A stretch of 64,000 nt of DNA from Marinomonas primoryensis (lineage in GTDB: Bacteria > Pseudomonadota > Gammaproteobacteria > Pseudomonadales > Marinomonadaceae), in assembly GCF_013372285.1 (NCBI RefSeq), contig NZ_CP054301.1:1536001-1600000 (forward strand), written 5' to 3'. Below, in pieces: positions 43,683 to 52,940 of this stretch. The notes under the pieces were generated by a model. It had not been told where the DNA came from, ran no database searches, and saw only the letters and a list, made by a program, of their open reading frames with translations. The position numbers and the translations under genes were made by a program. Every line of letters begins with the position of its first letter. The first letter of the stretch is position 1.

Positions 43683-44159
43683 TTACCAGACACCTTCTTG
43701 CAGTGCCGCGGCTTCGTCTTCAAGGCAAGGACCGATGACTTCGACTTTTCGTTGTCCCGATTCAAACACCGCGCGACAAGGTAAATCTAAGGTTGGATTT
43801 TCCGGATGATTCCCTGTGATTTCTTTTAGTCTCGCTTCACTTAACCCGTAAACGACTCGGCCTAATCCCACCCAATACGCCGCGCCTGCGCACATGGCGC
43901 AAGGTTCCGCAGAGACATACATGGTGCATTTTTCGAGAAAGTCTGGTCGGTATGCTTTGCTGGCTCGGGTCATTAATTTGCGTTCAGCATGTCCTGTCAT
44001 ATCGAAGTCAGGCAAGTAGCCGTTTACTTGCGACATGATCACCTTATCTTGGTCATCAACCAAGATGGCTGCGAAAGGGTGAATGCCTTGTTTTTTAGCG
44101 TCATCCGCAAGAGCAAAGCTTTGGCGTAAAAAGTCAGTATCTTTCGTATTAAGTGTCAT
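43683..44159 (-). CDS. Cytidine/deoxycytidylate-fold nucleobase deaminase, guanine-deaminase-like
   Basis: A 158-residue zinc deaminase: the active-site His and Glu are in HAERKLM (about residues 58-60), the zinc cysteines in PCAMCAGAAYWVG (about 86-98). The size matches the small GuaD/TadA-type guanine deaminases rather than the amidohydrolase type. Location with xdhABC and a nucleobase-type importer favours guanine to xanthine, but another aminopurine or a pterin cannot be excluded. The unusual HAERK variant after the catalytic Glu sets it apart from TadA. It follows the permease gene by 24 bp. Confidence 0.82.
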   Translation of the reverse strand: MTLNTKDTDFLRQSFALADDAKKQGIHPFAAILVDDQDKVIMSQVNGYLPDFDMTGHAERKLMTRASKAYRPDFLEKCTMYVSAEPCAMCAGAAYWVGLGRVVYGLSEARLKEITGNHPENPTLDLPCRAVFESGQRKVEVIGPCLEDEAAALQEGVW

Positions 44160-44183
44160 ATTTTACTCTTCTATCATTATTTC

Positions 44184-44981
44184 TTAGGCTGTTTTTTTCT
44201 TCGGAAGGCTCCACGGAAACCACCAAGCCTGAATCCACTGTATCGATTTAAACAGCAACAAACTGATAACAGACAGAAAGATCAAGCCAGCAAAGGCTTG
44301 TGGAATCTTAAAGAAAGAGGTGGAGAACTGAATGAAGTAACCAAGACCTTCTTCTGCAGCCACAAATTCCGCCACTACGGCACCAATAATCGCCAAAGTG
44401 ATCGACACGCGTAAGCCACTGAAAATATGTGGAATCGCATAAGGAATACGAATTTGCCAGGTTTCACGATAACGCGGCGCGCGTAAAGATTGGCTCAACT
44501 CGATCATTTCTGGCGGTGTTTCTAACATGCCCGTTGTGGTCGATACGACCAAAGGAAAGAAGGTAATTAAGCAGGTAATCAAAACGCGCGATGGGTCGTC
44601 TGTGCCAAGTAAGACAATGATCAAAGGAGCAACCGCTACCACAGGGGTGGATTGAATTACGATCAAAGCAGGGTAGAGCACTCGGTTCATTAATTCAGAA
44701 CGCATCATGCCAATAGACAAGGGCAGCGCGATACAAATAGACAGTACAAATCCCATTAACGCGACGCGTAATGTTGCCCAAAGATGAGTCATCCAACGTG
44801 AAAATTCCACATCGAAAAACGCTGAAATAATCGCAGACGGCGATGGCAATATGTAATTTGGCACATTGCCAAGCTGGCAAACCAGTTGCCACAAAATCAC
44901 CAAACCGATAAAAAATAATGCGGGTGCAAAGCGGTTTGCTTGATGCAGAATCCAGGACTTAAGCGGGCGTGTTTGGTTCAT
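44184..44981 (-). CDS. ABC transporter permease, NitT/TauT (SsuC-like) family
   Basis: A 265-residue membrane protein with six helices and the SsuC/TauC-type cytoplasmic loop (ELSQSLRAPRYRETWQIRIP-YAIPHIFSGL). A homodimer would form the channel with the neighbouring ATPase and the NMT1-type binding protein. Overlaps the ATPase gene by 23 bp. Belongs to a five-gene leftward operon that ends with deaminase and oxygenase genes, so a nucleobase-like ligand is inferred. Confidence 0.9.
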   Translation of the reverse strand: MNQTRPLKSWILHQANRFAPALFFIGLVILWQLVCQLGNVPNYILPSPSAIISAFFDVEFSRWMTHLWATLRVALMGFVLSICIALPLSIGMMRSELMNRVLYPALIVIQSTPVVAVAPLIIVLLGTDDPSRVLITCLITFFPLVVSTTTGMLETPPEMIELSQSLRAPRYRETWQIRIPYAIPHIFSGLRVSITLAIIGAVVAEFVAAEEGLGYFIQFSTSFFKIPQAFAGLIFLSVISLLLFKSIQWIQAWWFPWSLPKKKTA

Positions 44982-45780
44982 AAATGTGTCCTCGGATTAA
45001 GTCGGTTAATTCAGCAAAACGCGGCGAGTTAATGGTTTTTTGTGAGCGTGGACGAGGCAGATCCACATTGATCAAATCCAATACGGTGCCAGGGCGTTTA
45101 CTCATTACTAAAATACGATCCGCCAGCAACACGGCTTCTGAGATGGAATGCGTGATAAACAACACAGTTTTAGGATGCTCTTTCCAAATATCCAACAAAT
45201 CAAAACCGATCTGTTCCCGCGTTAACGCATCCAATGCCGAGAAGGGCTCATCCATCAATAAAATGTCTGGGTTCAATAGCAAGGCGCGAATAATGCCGAC
45301 ACGTTGTTGCATGCCGCCGGACAATTCGTCCGGCATCTTGTCTGCAAACTGCGTTAAACCTGCCATTTCTAGCAGCTCGTTTGCACGTTTTTCGTCATTG
45401 GCGGAATAACGGCCATATTTGTGTTTTAAAGGAAACAAGACGTTTTTGCGAACCGTCAGCCAAGGTAATAAATTGGCCTTTTGAAAAACGATGCCCACAT
45501 CGTCGCGAGGTTCGGTTACAGGAAGGTTAAACACCGACACTTGACCATGGGATGGAATCAAAAGACCCGCAACCATACGTAAAAGAGTCGATTTACCACA
45601 TCCAGAAGGACCAACTACCGCAACGAATTCGTGACGGTGAATATCAAGATCAATATCTTGCACCACCATCGGCGCATCAGGGCGTGGATCATATTTATGA
45701 CCTACGCCCTTCATGCTTACATAAGCGGCTTTTTCGTCGTCGGAAATGCCATCTGAAGTGTTTTCTAAAACATTGTCCAT
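44959..45780 (-). CDS. ABC transporter ATP-binding protein, NitT/TauT (SsuB-like) family
   Basis: A 273-residue ATPase: Walker A GPSGCGKSTLLRM, Q-loop GIVFQKANLLPWL (the PWL is typical of the nitrate/taurine/thiamine-precursor class), signature LSGGMQQRVGIIRA, Walker B ILLMDEPFSALD and switch His ILFITHSISEA. No TOBE domain. It lies 7 bp after the binding-protein gene and overlaps the permease gene. Confidence 0.92.
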   Translation of the reverse strand: MDNVLENTSDGISDDEKAAYVSMKGVGHKYDPRPDAPMVVQDIDLDIHRHEFVAVVGPSGCGKSTLLRMVAGLLIPSHGQVSVFNLPVTEPRDDVGIVFQKANLLPWLTVRKNVLFPLKHKYGRYSANDEKRANELLEMAGLTQFADKMPDELSGGMQQRVGIIRALLLNPDILLMDEPFSALDALTREQIGFDLLDIWKEHPKTVLFITHSISEAVLLADRILVMSKRPGTVLDLINVDLPRPRSQKTINSPRFAELTDLIRGHIYEPNTPA

Positions 45781-45787
45781 TCAGCTA

Positions 45788-46783
45788 TTACTCCGGTACA
45801 AAATTGCTGTTTACAGTCGTCGCTGGATCGAGAGCGTCCATTGTTAAGCCATTTGCTTCTGCCACGTATTCCCATGTTTTTTGAATGCGTGCTGGTGTGA
45901 AATGGCCAACGCCATCTTCTTTCGTGACATCGTTATAAACCAAATTGGTGATGCTTTTGAGCTGAGCAGAAACAATGGCAGCATCCACTTCTGGCACCAT
46001 TTTATGAAGATCTTCACCGGCTTTATCTGGGAATTGATAAGAAAATTCAATGGATTTAGCAAAGGCTTTAATAAAGCGTTTTGCTACGTCTGGACGTTCT
46101 TCTAGAAAACGCTCAGAAGCTAAAAGAGAAGAGCTGTAAAGCGATAAACCAGAGTTTGACCATGGCATTTCAATGATTTCTTTGCCTGCACCTTCTGCTT
46201 GAGCTTTAAACAGCGCCGTATTTGTTACCCACGCGATGATGGCGTCTGTGTTGCCTGTGATCATCATTGGAGAAAGCGCACCCGGATCGGATTTTACTAA
46301 CTGAATATCGCTCTCTTTTAGGCCATTTTGTTTTAAGACCAGAGGCAGAAAGGCATTTGACGAAGTGAAAGGTGACGTGGCGATTTTTTTGCCTTTCAAA
46401 TCTTTAATCGACTCGATACCGCTGCTTTTTAAAACAAAAAATGCATGAGGTGCTTGAGTGAAGTAAGGAAGCACCGCCACAACAGGGACATCGTCTTGCG
46501 CCCTTGCCGCCATTAAAGCACCAATATCCGAACTACCGATATCAGATTGACCCGTTGCCATTTTCGTCAAGGCATCGGTAGAACCACGACCGCTGGCAAT
46601 CTTGACTTCTAGATCTTCATCGGCAAAAAATCCTTGTTGAATACCCACATAAACCGGTGCTTTATCGCCACCTGGCAACCAATCTAATTGAAAGGTCACC
46701 TTGTCTGCTGCTATGACAGAAGTACTTGCGATCAGACCGGCTAATAGAGAAAGACGAAAAGTGGTTTTTATTGCTGTTTTCAT
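45788..46783 (-). CDS. NMT1/THI5-like ABC transporter binding protein
   Basis: A 331-residue secreted protein: the signal peptide ends near STSVIAA (about residue 24), then the NMT1/THI5-like fold (FQLDWLPGGDKAPVYVGIQQGFF, ASGRGSTDALTKMATGQSDIG, DLKGKKIATSPF). Relatives bind pyrimidine precursors, hydantoins, riboflavin or sulfonates. With a purine-type deaminase and oxygenase in the operon, a nucleobase or derivative is likely. Start at 46783 behind GGAGCCTACCT; the reading from 46861 has no site. First gene of the operon. Confidence 0.88.
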   Translation of the reverse strand: MKTAIKTTFRLSLLAGLIASTSVIAADKVTFQLDWLPGGDKAPVYVGIQQGFFADEDLEVKIASGRGSTDALTKMATGQSDIGSSDIGALMAARAQDDVPVVAVLPYFTQAPHAFFVLKSSGIESIKDLKGKKIATSPFTSSNAFLPLVLKQNGLKESDIQLVKSDPGALSPMMITGNTDAIIAWVTNTALFKAQAEGAGKEIIEMPWSNSGLSLYSSSLLASERFLEERPDVAKRFIKAFAKSIEFSYQFPDKAGEDLHKMVPEVDAAIVSAQLKSITNLVYNDVTKEDGVGHFTPARIQKTWEYVAEANGLTMDALDPATTVNSNFVPE

Positions 46784-47113
46784 AGGTAGGCTCCGAACAT
46801 TAGATGATGAGGTGAGATTCTTTTGTTTCACTGGTAATGTGTAAAGCAACAACTGTTCCATTTTTTATGTATGGTTATTTATTTTCTTAACTTGTTGAAT
46901 TAAATATGAATAATTTAATTTTTTTGTTTGATAAGAAGCTGTGTAGATAGTAAAAATAGTGTGAGTGAAACAAAATAGTGCATGATTCCACGGCAGGGTG
47001 GTTTGGATTGCTTTATAGAGGTATGGCGTTGCTTTGAATGTTGTTCATAGAAGGGGTGTTGATCGTTAACTGAGCCATTATTTGGTTTTGATGCTAGTTA
47101 TTTGGCTTTGATA

Positions 47114-47587
47114 CTAACTAGTAGATGCGTTTCTTTCTTTTCGTTTACTCTGAAGTACACGGGCCATATACCAAACCACGGCGACATTTAGTAAAAATAC
47201 GCTGATGCTCAGAATATGCGTATGAGACACGATTTCATACACTTCAAATGGTAAATAGATTGCCCCTGTTACCAAGGCAAACCATTCCGTCCAAACAAAC
47301 GCTTTCCATAAACCGTACGCTTCAACGAATCGAATCAGTGAATAAGCGAGAGCGCCAATAACAATTAAGTTTATATTACGGTCTGAAATTGAACTCGCCG
47401 CATGGATAAAAACACTGGGGAAATGGCTTGCAGGATTTAAGTGCGTGTGACTGACGATGGATTCTGCAACCTGTTGTAAGTTTCGTCCAGCTAACGCATG
47501 AAGTCCAAAACCAACCAAAAGAGCGAGTAAGCCTTTAAACGCTTCTATTATGGCAATGGCTTTTAGCCCATTTTTCGATGATGTCAT
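47114..47587 (-). CDS. DUF2127-family membrane protein
   Basis: A 157-residue membrane protein with four helices (LKAIAIIEAFKGLLALLVGFG, then ISDRNINLIVIGALAYSLIRFVE, AFVWTEWFALVTGAIYLPFEVYE, SISVFLLNVAVVWYMARVL). The initial LKAIAIIEAFKG and the EAYGLW and PFEVYE blocks are DUF2127 hallmarks. No function is established. Single gene, divergent from xdhA. Confidence 0.85.
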   Translation of the reverse strand: MTSSKNGLKAIAIIEAFKGLLALLVGFGLHALAGRNLQQVAESIVSHTHLNPASHFPSVFIHAASSISDRNINLIVIGALAYSLIRFVEAYGLWKAFVWTEWFALVTGAIYLPFEVYEIVSHTHILSISVFLLNVAVVWYMARVLQSKRKERNASTS

Positions 47588-47966
47588 CTCGATCTCTTAA
47601 TAAGCCAATTAGTATGTGTATAACGTGTCTTTAGAAGCAAAAAAACACCGCTTCTGTACAGTAGGCGTCTATGCTTTGAATTGTAGTGGTGATACTAAAG
47701 CGCATACTTGGTTTGTACCAGTACTAAGCCATTAGGTTGCTGAAAAACAAATAACATTTATGAAAATAAGCGGTTTTGATTTGAAAAGCGTTGTTTAGTT
47801 TGATCGCTCTTTTACTGGTGACTAGACATTCAAAAGCCTCAAATAGGTGGCACAAATTTAATTATTTAGCAGCTGACTATAGTTTTCTTTTTAAAATCTG
47901 TACGATTGGTCAGATATTTGCATTTCAACGATAACTTTAGATACTACTTTAATGAAGGAGAGTGCT
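47588..47966. other. Divergent promoter region of the DUF2127 gene and xdhABC
   Basis: About 380 bp without a credible ORF. It must contain the xdh promoter and any purine-responsive site, but I see no convincing dyad. Confidence 0.4.
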
Positions 47967-49514
47967 TTGAAATTCCTCTTAAATGACAAACTCATTGACG
48001 ATAATACGCTCCCCAGCGACTTTACAGCGTTACGCTACCTACGAGAGGAGCGTGGTTTAACGGGAACCAAAGAAGGTTGCGCGTCTGGTGATTGTGGTGC
48101 ATGTACGCTGCTTGTCGGCGTGATAAAAGAGGGTGAGCTGCATTACTCAACGTTTAATTCCTGCATTACACCGGTTCAGTCTCTTTCTGGTAAACATGTA
48201 GTCTCTGTCGAATATTTATCTGAATTTGGGGGGAAGGCGAGCGGTGGATTACATCCTGCTCAACAAGCCATGGTGGAACATCATGGTTCTCAATGCGGTT
48301 TTTGTACACCGGGTTTTGTTTTGTCTTTGGCTGGACTTTTTGAGAACAGCCAATCTTCTGATAAAGCCATAGACCGAGAGTCTGTGTGCGATGCTATTTC
48401 CGGCAACTTGTGCCGTTGTACCGGTTATCGCCCGATTATCGATGCAGGATTGGACATGGTGAGAACCGCTAAAGATGCGAAATTTATCGAACTGATGAGC
48501 AAAAACGACAATATTAAGTCTCAGTTGTTGGCTTTTAAAGAAGTCGAAAAACCAGCGTCCCTCAGCAATCAATCCTATTTACAGCCAACGACATTAGCAG
48601 AACTGCTTCAAGTCAAAACCGCTCATGCGGACGCGATAATGATTGCTGGTGGCACGGATTTGATGCTGGAAAATACGCAGCGCTTCCATGACTTTGGTAC
48701 TTTGATCGATGTGTCTCATGTCGCTGAGTTAAAACAGATTCAAGGCAATGGCACGACGTTAACCTTAGGCGCATCTGTTACTTACAGTGAATTGGAATAC
48801 TTCAGCAAAACACGCTACCCACACATTTATAACCTGCTAAGCCGCATTGCGTCTCGACAAATTCGTAACCGTGGCACCATAGGCGGCAATGTGGCCAATG
48901 CCTCGCCGATTGCGGATCTACCGCCTTTGTTATTGGCATTTGATGCAGACATGCAATTGGTCAAAACTGACGGCAGCAAACGAGTCGTGAACATTAACGA
49001 CTTCTACCAAGGTTATAAGACGACTGTTCTTGCAAAAGAAAGAGGAAAAGACGAGTTGATTGTTTCGTTTGATTTAGCATTGAGCAAGTTGGAACAATTT
49101 CATCGTTTTTATAAAGTCTCCAAGCGAATGGAAGACGATATATCCAGTGTGATGTTGGCCGTACGTTTTGAATTAAATCATGACAAAATCTGTGACGTTC
49201 GATTCGCCTTTGGCGGCATGGCAGCCACACCGATTCGCGCGGTAACAGCAGAACAGTCTTTGGTTGGCAAAAGCATTAACGATGAACAAGCGTTAACGCA
49301 AGCCATTGAGAATCTAAGAAGCGAATTGACGCCATTAAGCGACATGCGAGCCAGCTCCCGTTATCGACTCGACATGGCGTGTAACTTAATCAAAAAAGCA
49401 TGGTTAGAATTAAACGGCACGCAGGTTCCGACTTTCTCAGGTCATGCATTATCAGAATCCATGCTTTCTCTTGGAAATGAGATCACCGGTCAGGAGGGAA
49501 TGACTCATGCGTAA
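47967..49514 (+). CDS. xdhA: Xanthine dehydrogenase small subunit XdhA (2Fe-2S and FAD domains)
   Basis: A 515-residue subunit: the N-terminal 2Fe-2S ferredoxin domain (GCASGDCGACTLLVG), the second 2Fe-2S helical domain (QCGFCTPGFV and NLCRCTGYRP), then an FAD domain (MIAGGTDLMLENTQR, TLGASVTYSELE, IRNRGTIGGNVANASPIADL) and the CO-dehydrogenase-flavoprotein C-terminus. It passes electrons from the molybdenum centre to NAD+. Start: AAGGAG ends six bases before TTG 47967, after which the protein reads MKFLLNDKL, the natural beginning; the ATG five codons upstream (47952) lies on top of the ribosome site. Overlaps xdhB by 8 bp. Confidence 0.93.
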   Translation: MKFLLNDKLIDDNTLPSDFTALRYLREERGLTGTKEGCASGDCGACTLLVGVIKEGELHYSTFNSCITPVQSLSGKHVVSVEYLSEFGGKASGGLHPAQQAMVEHHGSQCGFCTPGFVLSLAGLFENSQSSDKAIDRESVCDAISGNLCRCTGYRPIIDAGLDMVRTAKDAKFIELMSKNDNIKSQLLAFKEVEKPASLSNQSYLQPTTLAELLQVKTAHADAIMIAGGTDLMLENTQRFHDFGTLIDVSHVAELKQIQGNGTTLTLGASVTYSELEYFSKTRYPHIYNLLSRIASRQIRNRGTIGGNVANASPIADLPPLLLAFDADMQLVKTDGSKRVVNINDFYQGYKTTVLAKERGKDELIVSFDLALSKLEQFHRFYKVSKRMEDDISSVMLAVRFELNHDKICDVRFAFGGMAATPIRAVTAEQSLVGKSINDEQALTQAIENLRSELTPLSDMRASSRYRLDMACNLIKKAWLELNGTQVPTFSGHALSESMLSLGNEITGQEGMTHA

Positions 49515-51873
49515 GTTACCTAGTGATTTAGTAACTGGTTTTAAAAGTGACAAGCTTCCCATGCATGAGTCAGCTGTTAAACACGTCACAGGCCAAGCGA
49601 TTTACATTGATGACATGCCTGAATGGCCAAACGAGTTACACATAGCGACAGGTAAATCCACCGAAGCGCACGCAGACATCGTCAGCATTAATCTAGACAA
49701 AGTACGTGCGTATCCTGGCGTGGTGGATGTGATCGTACAATCTGATATTCCTGGTGAAGTCGATGTGTCACCGGTACTGAGTGGCGATTTATTGTTGGCT
49801 GGGGATTTTGTTCATTTCATCGGACAGTCTATTTTTGCGGTAGCGGCGACCAGTTTACGTATCGCAAAGCAAGCGGTTGAGCTGGCAGAAATCGTCTACA
49901 AACCAAGAATAAGTACGCTGCATCCGAAGGAGTCGTTAGAGCGACAAGAGTTTGTATTACCAACCCACACGATTCAATGTGGCGACGCAAAAGCCGCGAT
50001 GGAGACGGCGCCTCATAAAATAAAATCGGACATTTACATCAAAGGCCAAGAACACTTTTATTTAGAAGGCCAAATCAGTGTCGCGGTGCCAAATGAAGAT
50101 GGCGGCGTTTTGGTTTACGCTTCGTCTCAGCATCCAGCGGAAGTGCAAAAGCTGGTCGCGAAAGTCCTCGGTTTGTCCGTAGCGCAAGTCTTGGTTGAAG
50201 TTCGACGCATGGGCGGCGGCTTTGGCGGTAAAGAATCTCAAGCGGCGGTGTTAGGTTGCATGGCGGCGGTGTTAGCGATTCGTAATCGTTGCCCCGTTAA
50301 GTACCGTATGCCTCGCCAAGATGACATGGTGCAAACAGGCAAGCGTCATGATTTTTGGAACAGTTATGAAGTGGGCTTCTCAGCAGAAGGCGAGATTATC
50401 AGCGCCGAATACGACATGGTAGGCAAGTGCGGTTGTACGGCCGATTTGTCCGATGGCGTGGTCGACAGAGCCATGTTCCATGCGGATAATGCTTACTTCT
50501 TACCGAACGCGCGCATTAGCGGTTATCGAGGCAAAACCCATACGGTATCGAACACAGCATTCCGTGGTTTTGGCGGACCAAAAGGCGTGTTATTGGCCGA
50601 AGCTGTCATCGAAGAAATTGCCTGTACGGTCGGTAAAGACGCCCTCGATGTTCGTAAACTGAATTGCTACCAAGAAGGCAAAACAAAAACCCCATACGGA
50701 CAAGACGTTGAAGAAAATGTGTTATTGACCCTGATCGAAGAGCTAGAAGAAACCTCTGATTATCGAGCTCGTCGTGAAGCGATTCGTGAATTTAACAAGC
50801 AAAGCCCTTTTCTTAAAAAAGGTTTGGCGCTGACGCCGGTTAAATTTGGTATTTCGTTCACGTCAAAACACCTAAACCAAGGTGGCGCGTTGGTTCATGT
50901 TTACACCGATGGCAGTGTTCACATTAGTCACGGCGGAACGGAAATGGGCCAAGGCTTGTACACTAAAGTCGCGCAAATTGTCGCCAAGACGTTTGGAATC
51001 GATTATCAACGTGTCAATGTCAGCTCGACTCGAACGGACAAAGTGCCAAACGCCTCGCCAACCGCGGCATCCGCAGGAACAGATTTAAACGGCATGGCGG
51101 CATTGGACGCGGTGGTGACGATAAAAGGGCGCTTGCAAGAATTCGCCATGGAACATTTTAGTATCGCAGCCGATGCCTTTGCCATTACGGATGACCAAGT
51201 GGTTTTGGGAAGCGAGACAATGAGCTTTCCAGAATTCATCAAACTTGCTTATATGAACCGTGTGTCGTTGTCGTCAACAGGCTTCTACAAAACACCGAAA
51301 ATCGGTTACGACAGAAAAGCCGCAAAAGGCCGACCCTTCTTGTATTTCTCCAATGGCGCCGCCGTGTCAGAAGTGATTGTTGATACTTTCACTGGCGAAT
51401 ATAAGGTCACGCAAGTCGACATATTGCACGACGTAGGCGACTCCATAAACTCTGACATCGACATTGGTCAAATCGAAGGCGCGTTTGTACAAGGCATGGG
51501 CTGGCTGACAACGGAAGAACTCAGTTGGGATGAAAAAGGCCGCATTACGACCAACAGCCCTGCGAACTACAAAATTCCCACCTCTGCAGATGTACCAGAA
51601 AAATTCAATGTGACACTGTTTGATCGCGCCAACAGTGAAGAATCGGTTTACCGTTCAAAAGCCGTTGGCGAACCGCCATTGATGCTCGGCATTTCCGTTT
51701 GGTGTGCGTTGAAAGACGCGTGTGCGTCTGTGTGTGATTATCAGTTCTCACCACCTTTGGCAGTGCCTGCAACGCCGGAAGCGGTGTTTTATGGCATGCA
51801 AGCCGCACAAGCGTTCCAGTCAGAAAGCCAGTCAAAACAGAAGACTGAGAAAGATCAGGCGGCCAACTTATGA
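49507..51873 (+). CDS. xdhB: Xanthine dehydrogenase large subunit XdhB (molybdopterin)
   Basis: A 788-residue molybdenum subunit: RMGGGFGGKESQA (cofactor loop), NTAFRGFGGPKG with the substrate-orienting Arg, GGTEMGQGLYTKV, ASPTAASAGTDLNG and the catalytic Glu in KAVGEPPLMLG near the C-terminus. It oxidises hypoxanthine and xanthine to urate in the cytoplasm. Gene order xdhA-xdhB-xdhC with overlaps of 8 and 4 bp indicates one operon. It supplies urate for HpxO, encoded about 10 kb away. Confidence 0.95.
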   Translation: MRKLPSDLVTGFKSDKLPMHESAVKHVTGQAIYIDDMPEWPNELHIATGKSTEAHADIVSINLDKVRAYPGVVDVIVQSDIPGEVDVSPVLSGDLLLAGDFVHFIGQSIFAVAATSLRIAKQAVELAEIVYKPRISTLHPKESLERQEFVLPTHTIQCGDAKAAMETAPHKIKSDIYIKGQEHFYLEGQISVAVPNEDGGVLVYASSQHPAEVQKLVAKVLGLSVAQVLVEVRRMGGGFGGKESQAAVLGCMAAVLAIRNRCPVKYRMPRQDDMVQTGKRHDFWNSYEVGFSAEGEIISAEYDMVGKCGCTADLSDGVVDRAMFHADNAYFLPNARISGYRGKTHTVSNTAFRGFGGPKGVLLAEAVIEEIACTVGKDALDVRKLNCYQEGKTKTPYGQDVEENVLLTLIEELEETSDYRARREAIREFNKQSPFLKKGLALTPVKFGISFTSKHLNQGGALVHVYTDGSVHISHGGTEMGQGLYTKVAQIVAKTFGIDYQRVNVSSTRTDKVPNASPTAASAGTDLNGMAALDAVVTIKGRLQEFAMEHFSIAADAFAITDDQVVLGSETMSFPEFIKLAYMNRVSLSSTGFYKTPKIGYDRKAAKGRPFLYFSNGAAVSEVIVDTFTGEYKVTQVDILHDVGDSINSDIDIGQIEGAFVQGMGWLTTEELSWDEKGRITTNSPANYKIPTSADVPEKFNVTLFDRANSEESVYRSKAVGEPPLMLGISVWCALKDACASVCDYQFSPPLAVPATPEAVFYGMQAAQAFQSESQSKQKTEKDQAANL

Positions 51874-52766
51874 TGTCTTCCATGAGTTGGATTCAAGCCT
51901 TGGCCGAAGTCGAAAAAGCCGCACAAGCGTGGGTGATTGCCACTGTTATTGGTACGCAAGGCTCCGCGCCTCGGGAATCGTCCAGCAAGATGATCATCAC
52001 CGCGAATCACAGCTTCGACACCATCGGCGGCGGCCAGCTGGAATACGCTGTCTGTCAAAAAGCCCGCGACATGTTGAACGGTGAGCATACTGGCGCTTCT
52101 CATGTGTTGGAAAACTTTCCGCTCGCCGCGAAAACCAACCAATGTTGCGGCGGCGCCGTGAGTGTGTTGTTGGAATACTTTCCAGAACCCGCGACTAAAA
52201 TTACCATCTTTGGAATGGGTCATGTGGCATCGACCTTAGTGAACGTATTGGGAAACATGCAGGCGAAAATCTCATGGATCGACAGTCGTGAGAACCTTGC
52301 TCAAGACCAAACTATCAAAGGTTTGCCAAGTAACGTCACACCGTTTCTTTATAAATCCATGCTCGATCATATCGACCACATGAGTCATAACGAAATCGCC
52401 TTGGTCATGACGCACGACCACGCGTTGGACTATCAACTGGTGGAAGCGTTATTGGACAGAAAAGATTGCCGATTCATCGGCCTAATCGGCTCGAAAACCA
52501 AAGCGCTACGCTTCAAAAAACGCCTCGTCAGCGCCTCGTTTAGCCCAGCAGAAATTGAATCAGTGCATTGCCCTGTTGGATTGCCAGATGTTGCAGGCAA
52601 AAAACCGTTTGAAATCGCCATCTCAATCGCCGCGAAAATCATCCAAATCACCCAGAAAAACAAAACGGAAACGAAAAAACGCAGCGGATTAACATGGAAA
52701 GAAATAAACAACACCTTGAGTGATGTAAAAGAAATAAGCGAAACGAAAGAGAACTCAGAGGTTTAA
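51870..52766 (+). CDS. xdhC: Xanthine dehydrogenase accessory protein XdhC
   Basis: A 298-residue XdhC/CoxI-family protein: VIATVIGTQGSAPRESSSKM, IGGGQLEYAV, a Rossmann segment FGMGHVASTLVNVL, and FIGLIGSKTKALRFKKRL followed by CPVGLPDVAGKKPFEIAISI. It binds molybdopterin, promotes its sulfuration and inserts it into XdhB. ATG 51870 overlaps the xdhB stop. The charged Lys/Glu-rich C-terminal tail looks like an unstructured extension. A palindromic repeat begins 10 bp after the stop. Confidence 0.93.
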   Translation: MMSSMSWIQALAEVEKAAQAWVIATVIGTQGSAPRESSSKMIITANHSFDTIGGGQLEYAVCQKARDMLNGEHTGASHVLENFPLAAKTNQCCGGAVSVLLEYFPEPATKITIFGMGHVASTLVNVLGNMQAKISWIDSRENLAQDQTIKGLPSNVTPFLYKSMLDHIDHMSHNEIALVMTHDHALDYQLVEALLDRKDCRFIGLIGSKTKALRFKKRLVSASFSPAEIESVHCPVGLPDVAGKKPFEIAISIAAKIIQITQKNKTETKKRSGLTWKEINNTLSDVKEISETKENSEV

Positions 52767-52775
52767 GATTTAGTC

Positions 52776-52814
52776 TCTTCCCCTTCCTCTTCAAGGGGAA
52801 GAGGAAGGGGAAGA
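52776..52814 (-). repeat. REP-like palindromic repeat, copy 3 (perfect 17-bp stem)
   Basis: Arms 52776-52792 and 52798-52814 are perfect 17-bp complements (TCTTCCCCTTCCTCTTC and its reverse) around loop AAGGG. Read on the minus strand the copy begins AACCCCATC, like copy 2. It sits just past xdhC and could end its transcript, although no T-tract is adjacent. Confidence 0.7.
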
Positions 52815-52940
52815 TGGGGTTCTTTTGCCTTTGGCACAAACCAAACGTTACCACCATCACTACGTATGCCTGCATGAGGGAGGCACGACCGTAATCAGGC
52901 ATTGTTCGTTAACGAGTAACTTATTCAAACCTACGGTCAA

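Noticed and set aside
44984..45409. 141-codon forward ORF
   Set aside because: Antisense to the NitT/TauT ATPase with clear Walker motifs on the other strand.
45788..46783. Considered calling the NMT1-type system a thiamine-precursor (HMP) importer
   Set aside because: No thi genes are nearby; deaminase and oxygenase in the operon favour another nucleobase-like ligand, so no specific name was given.
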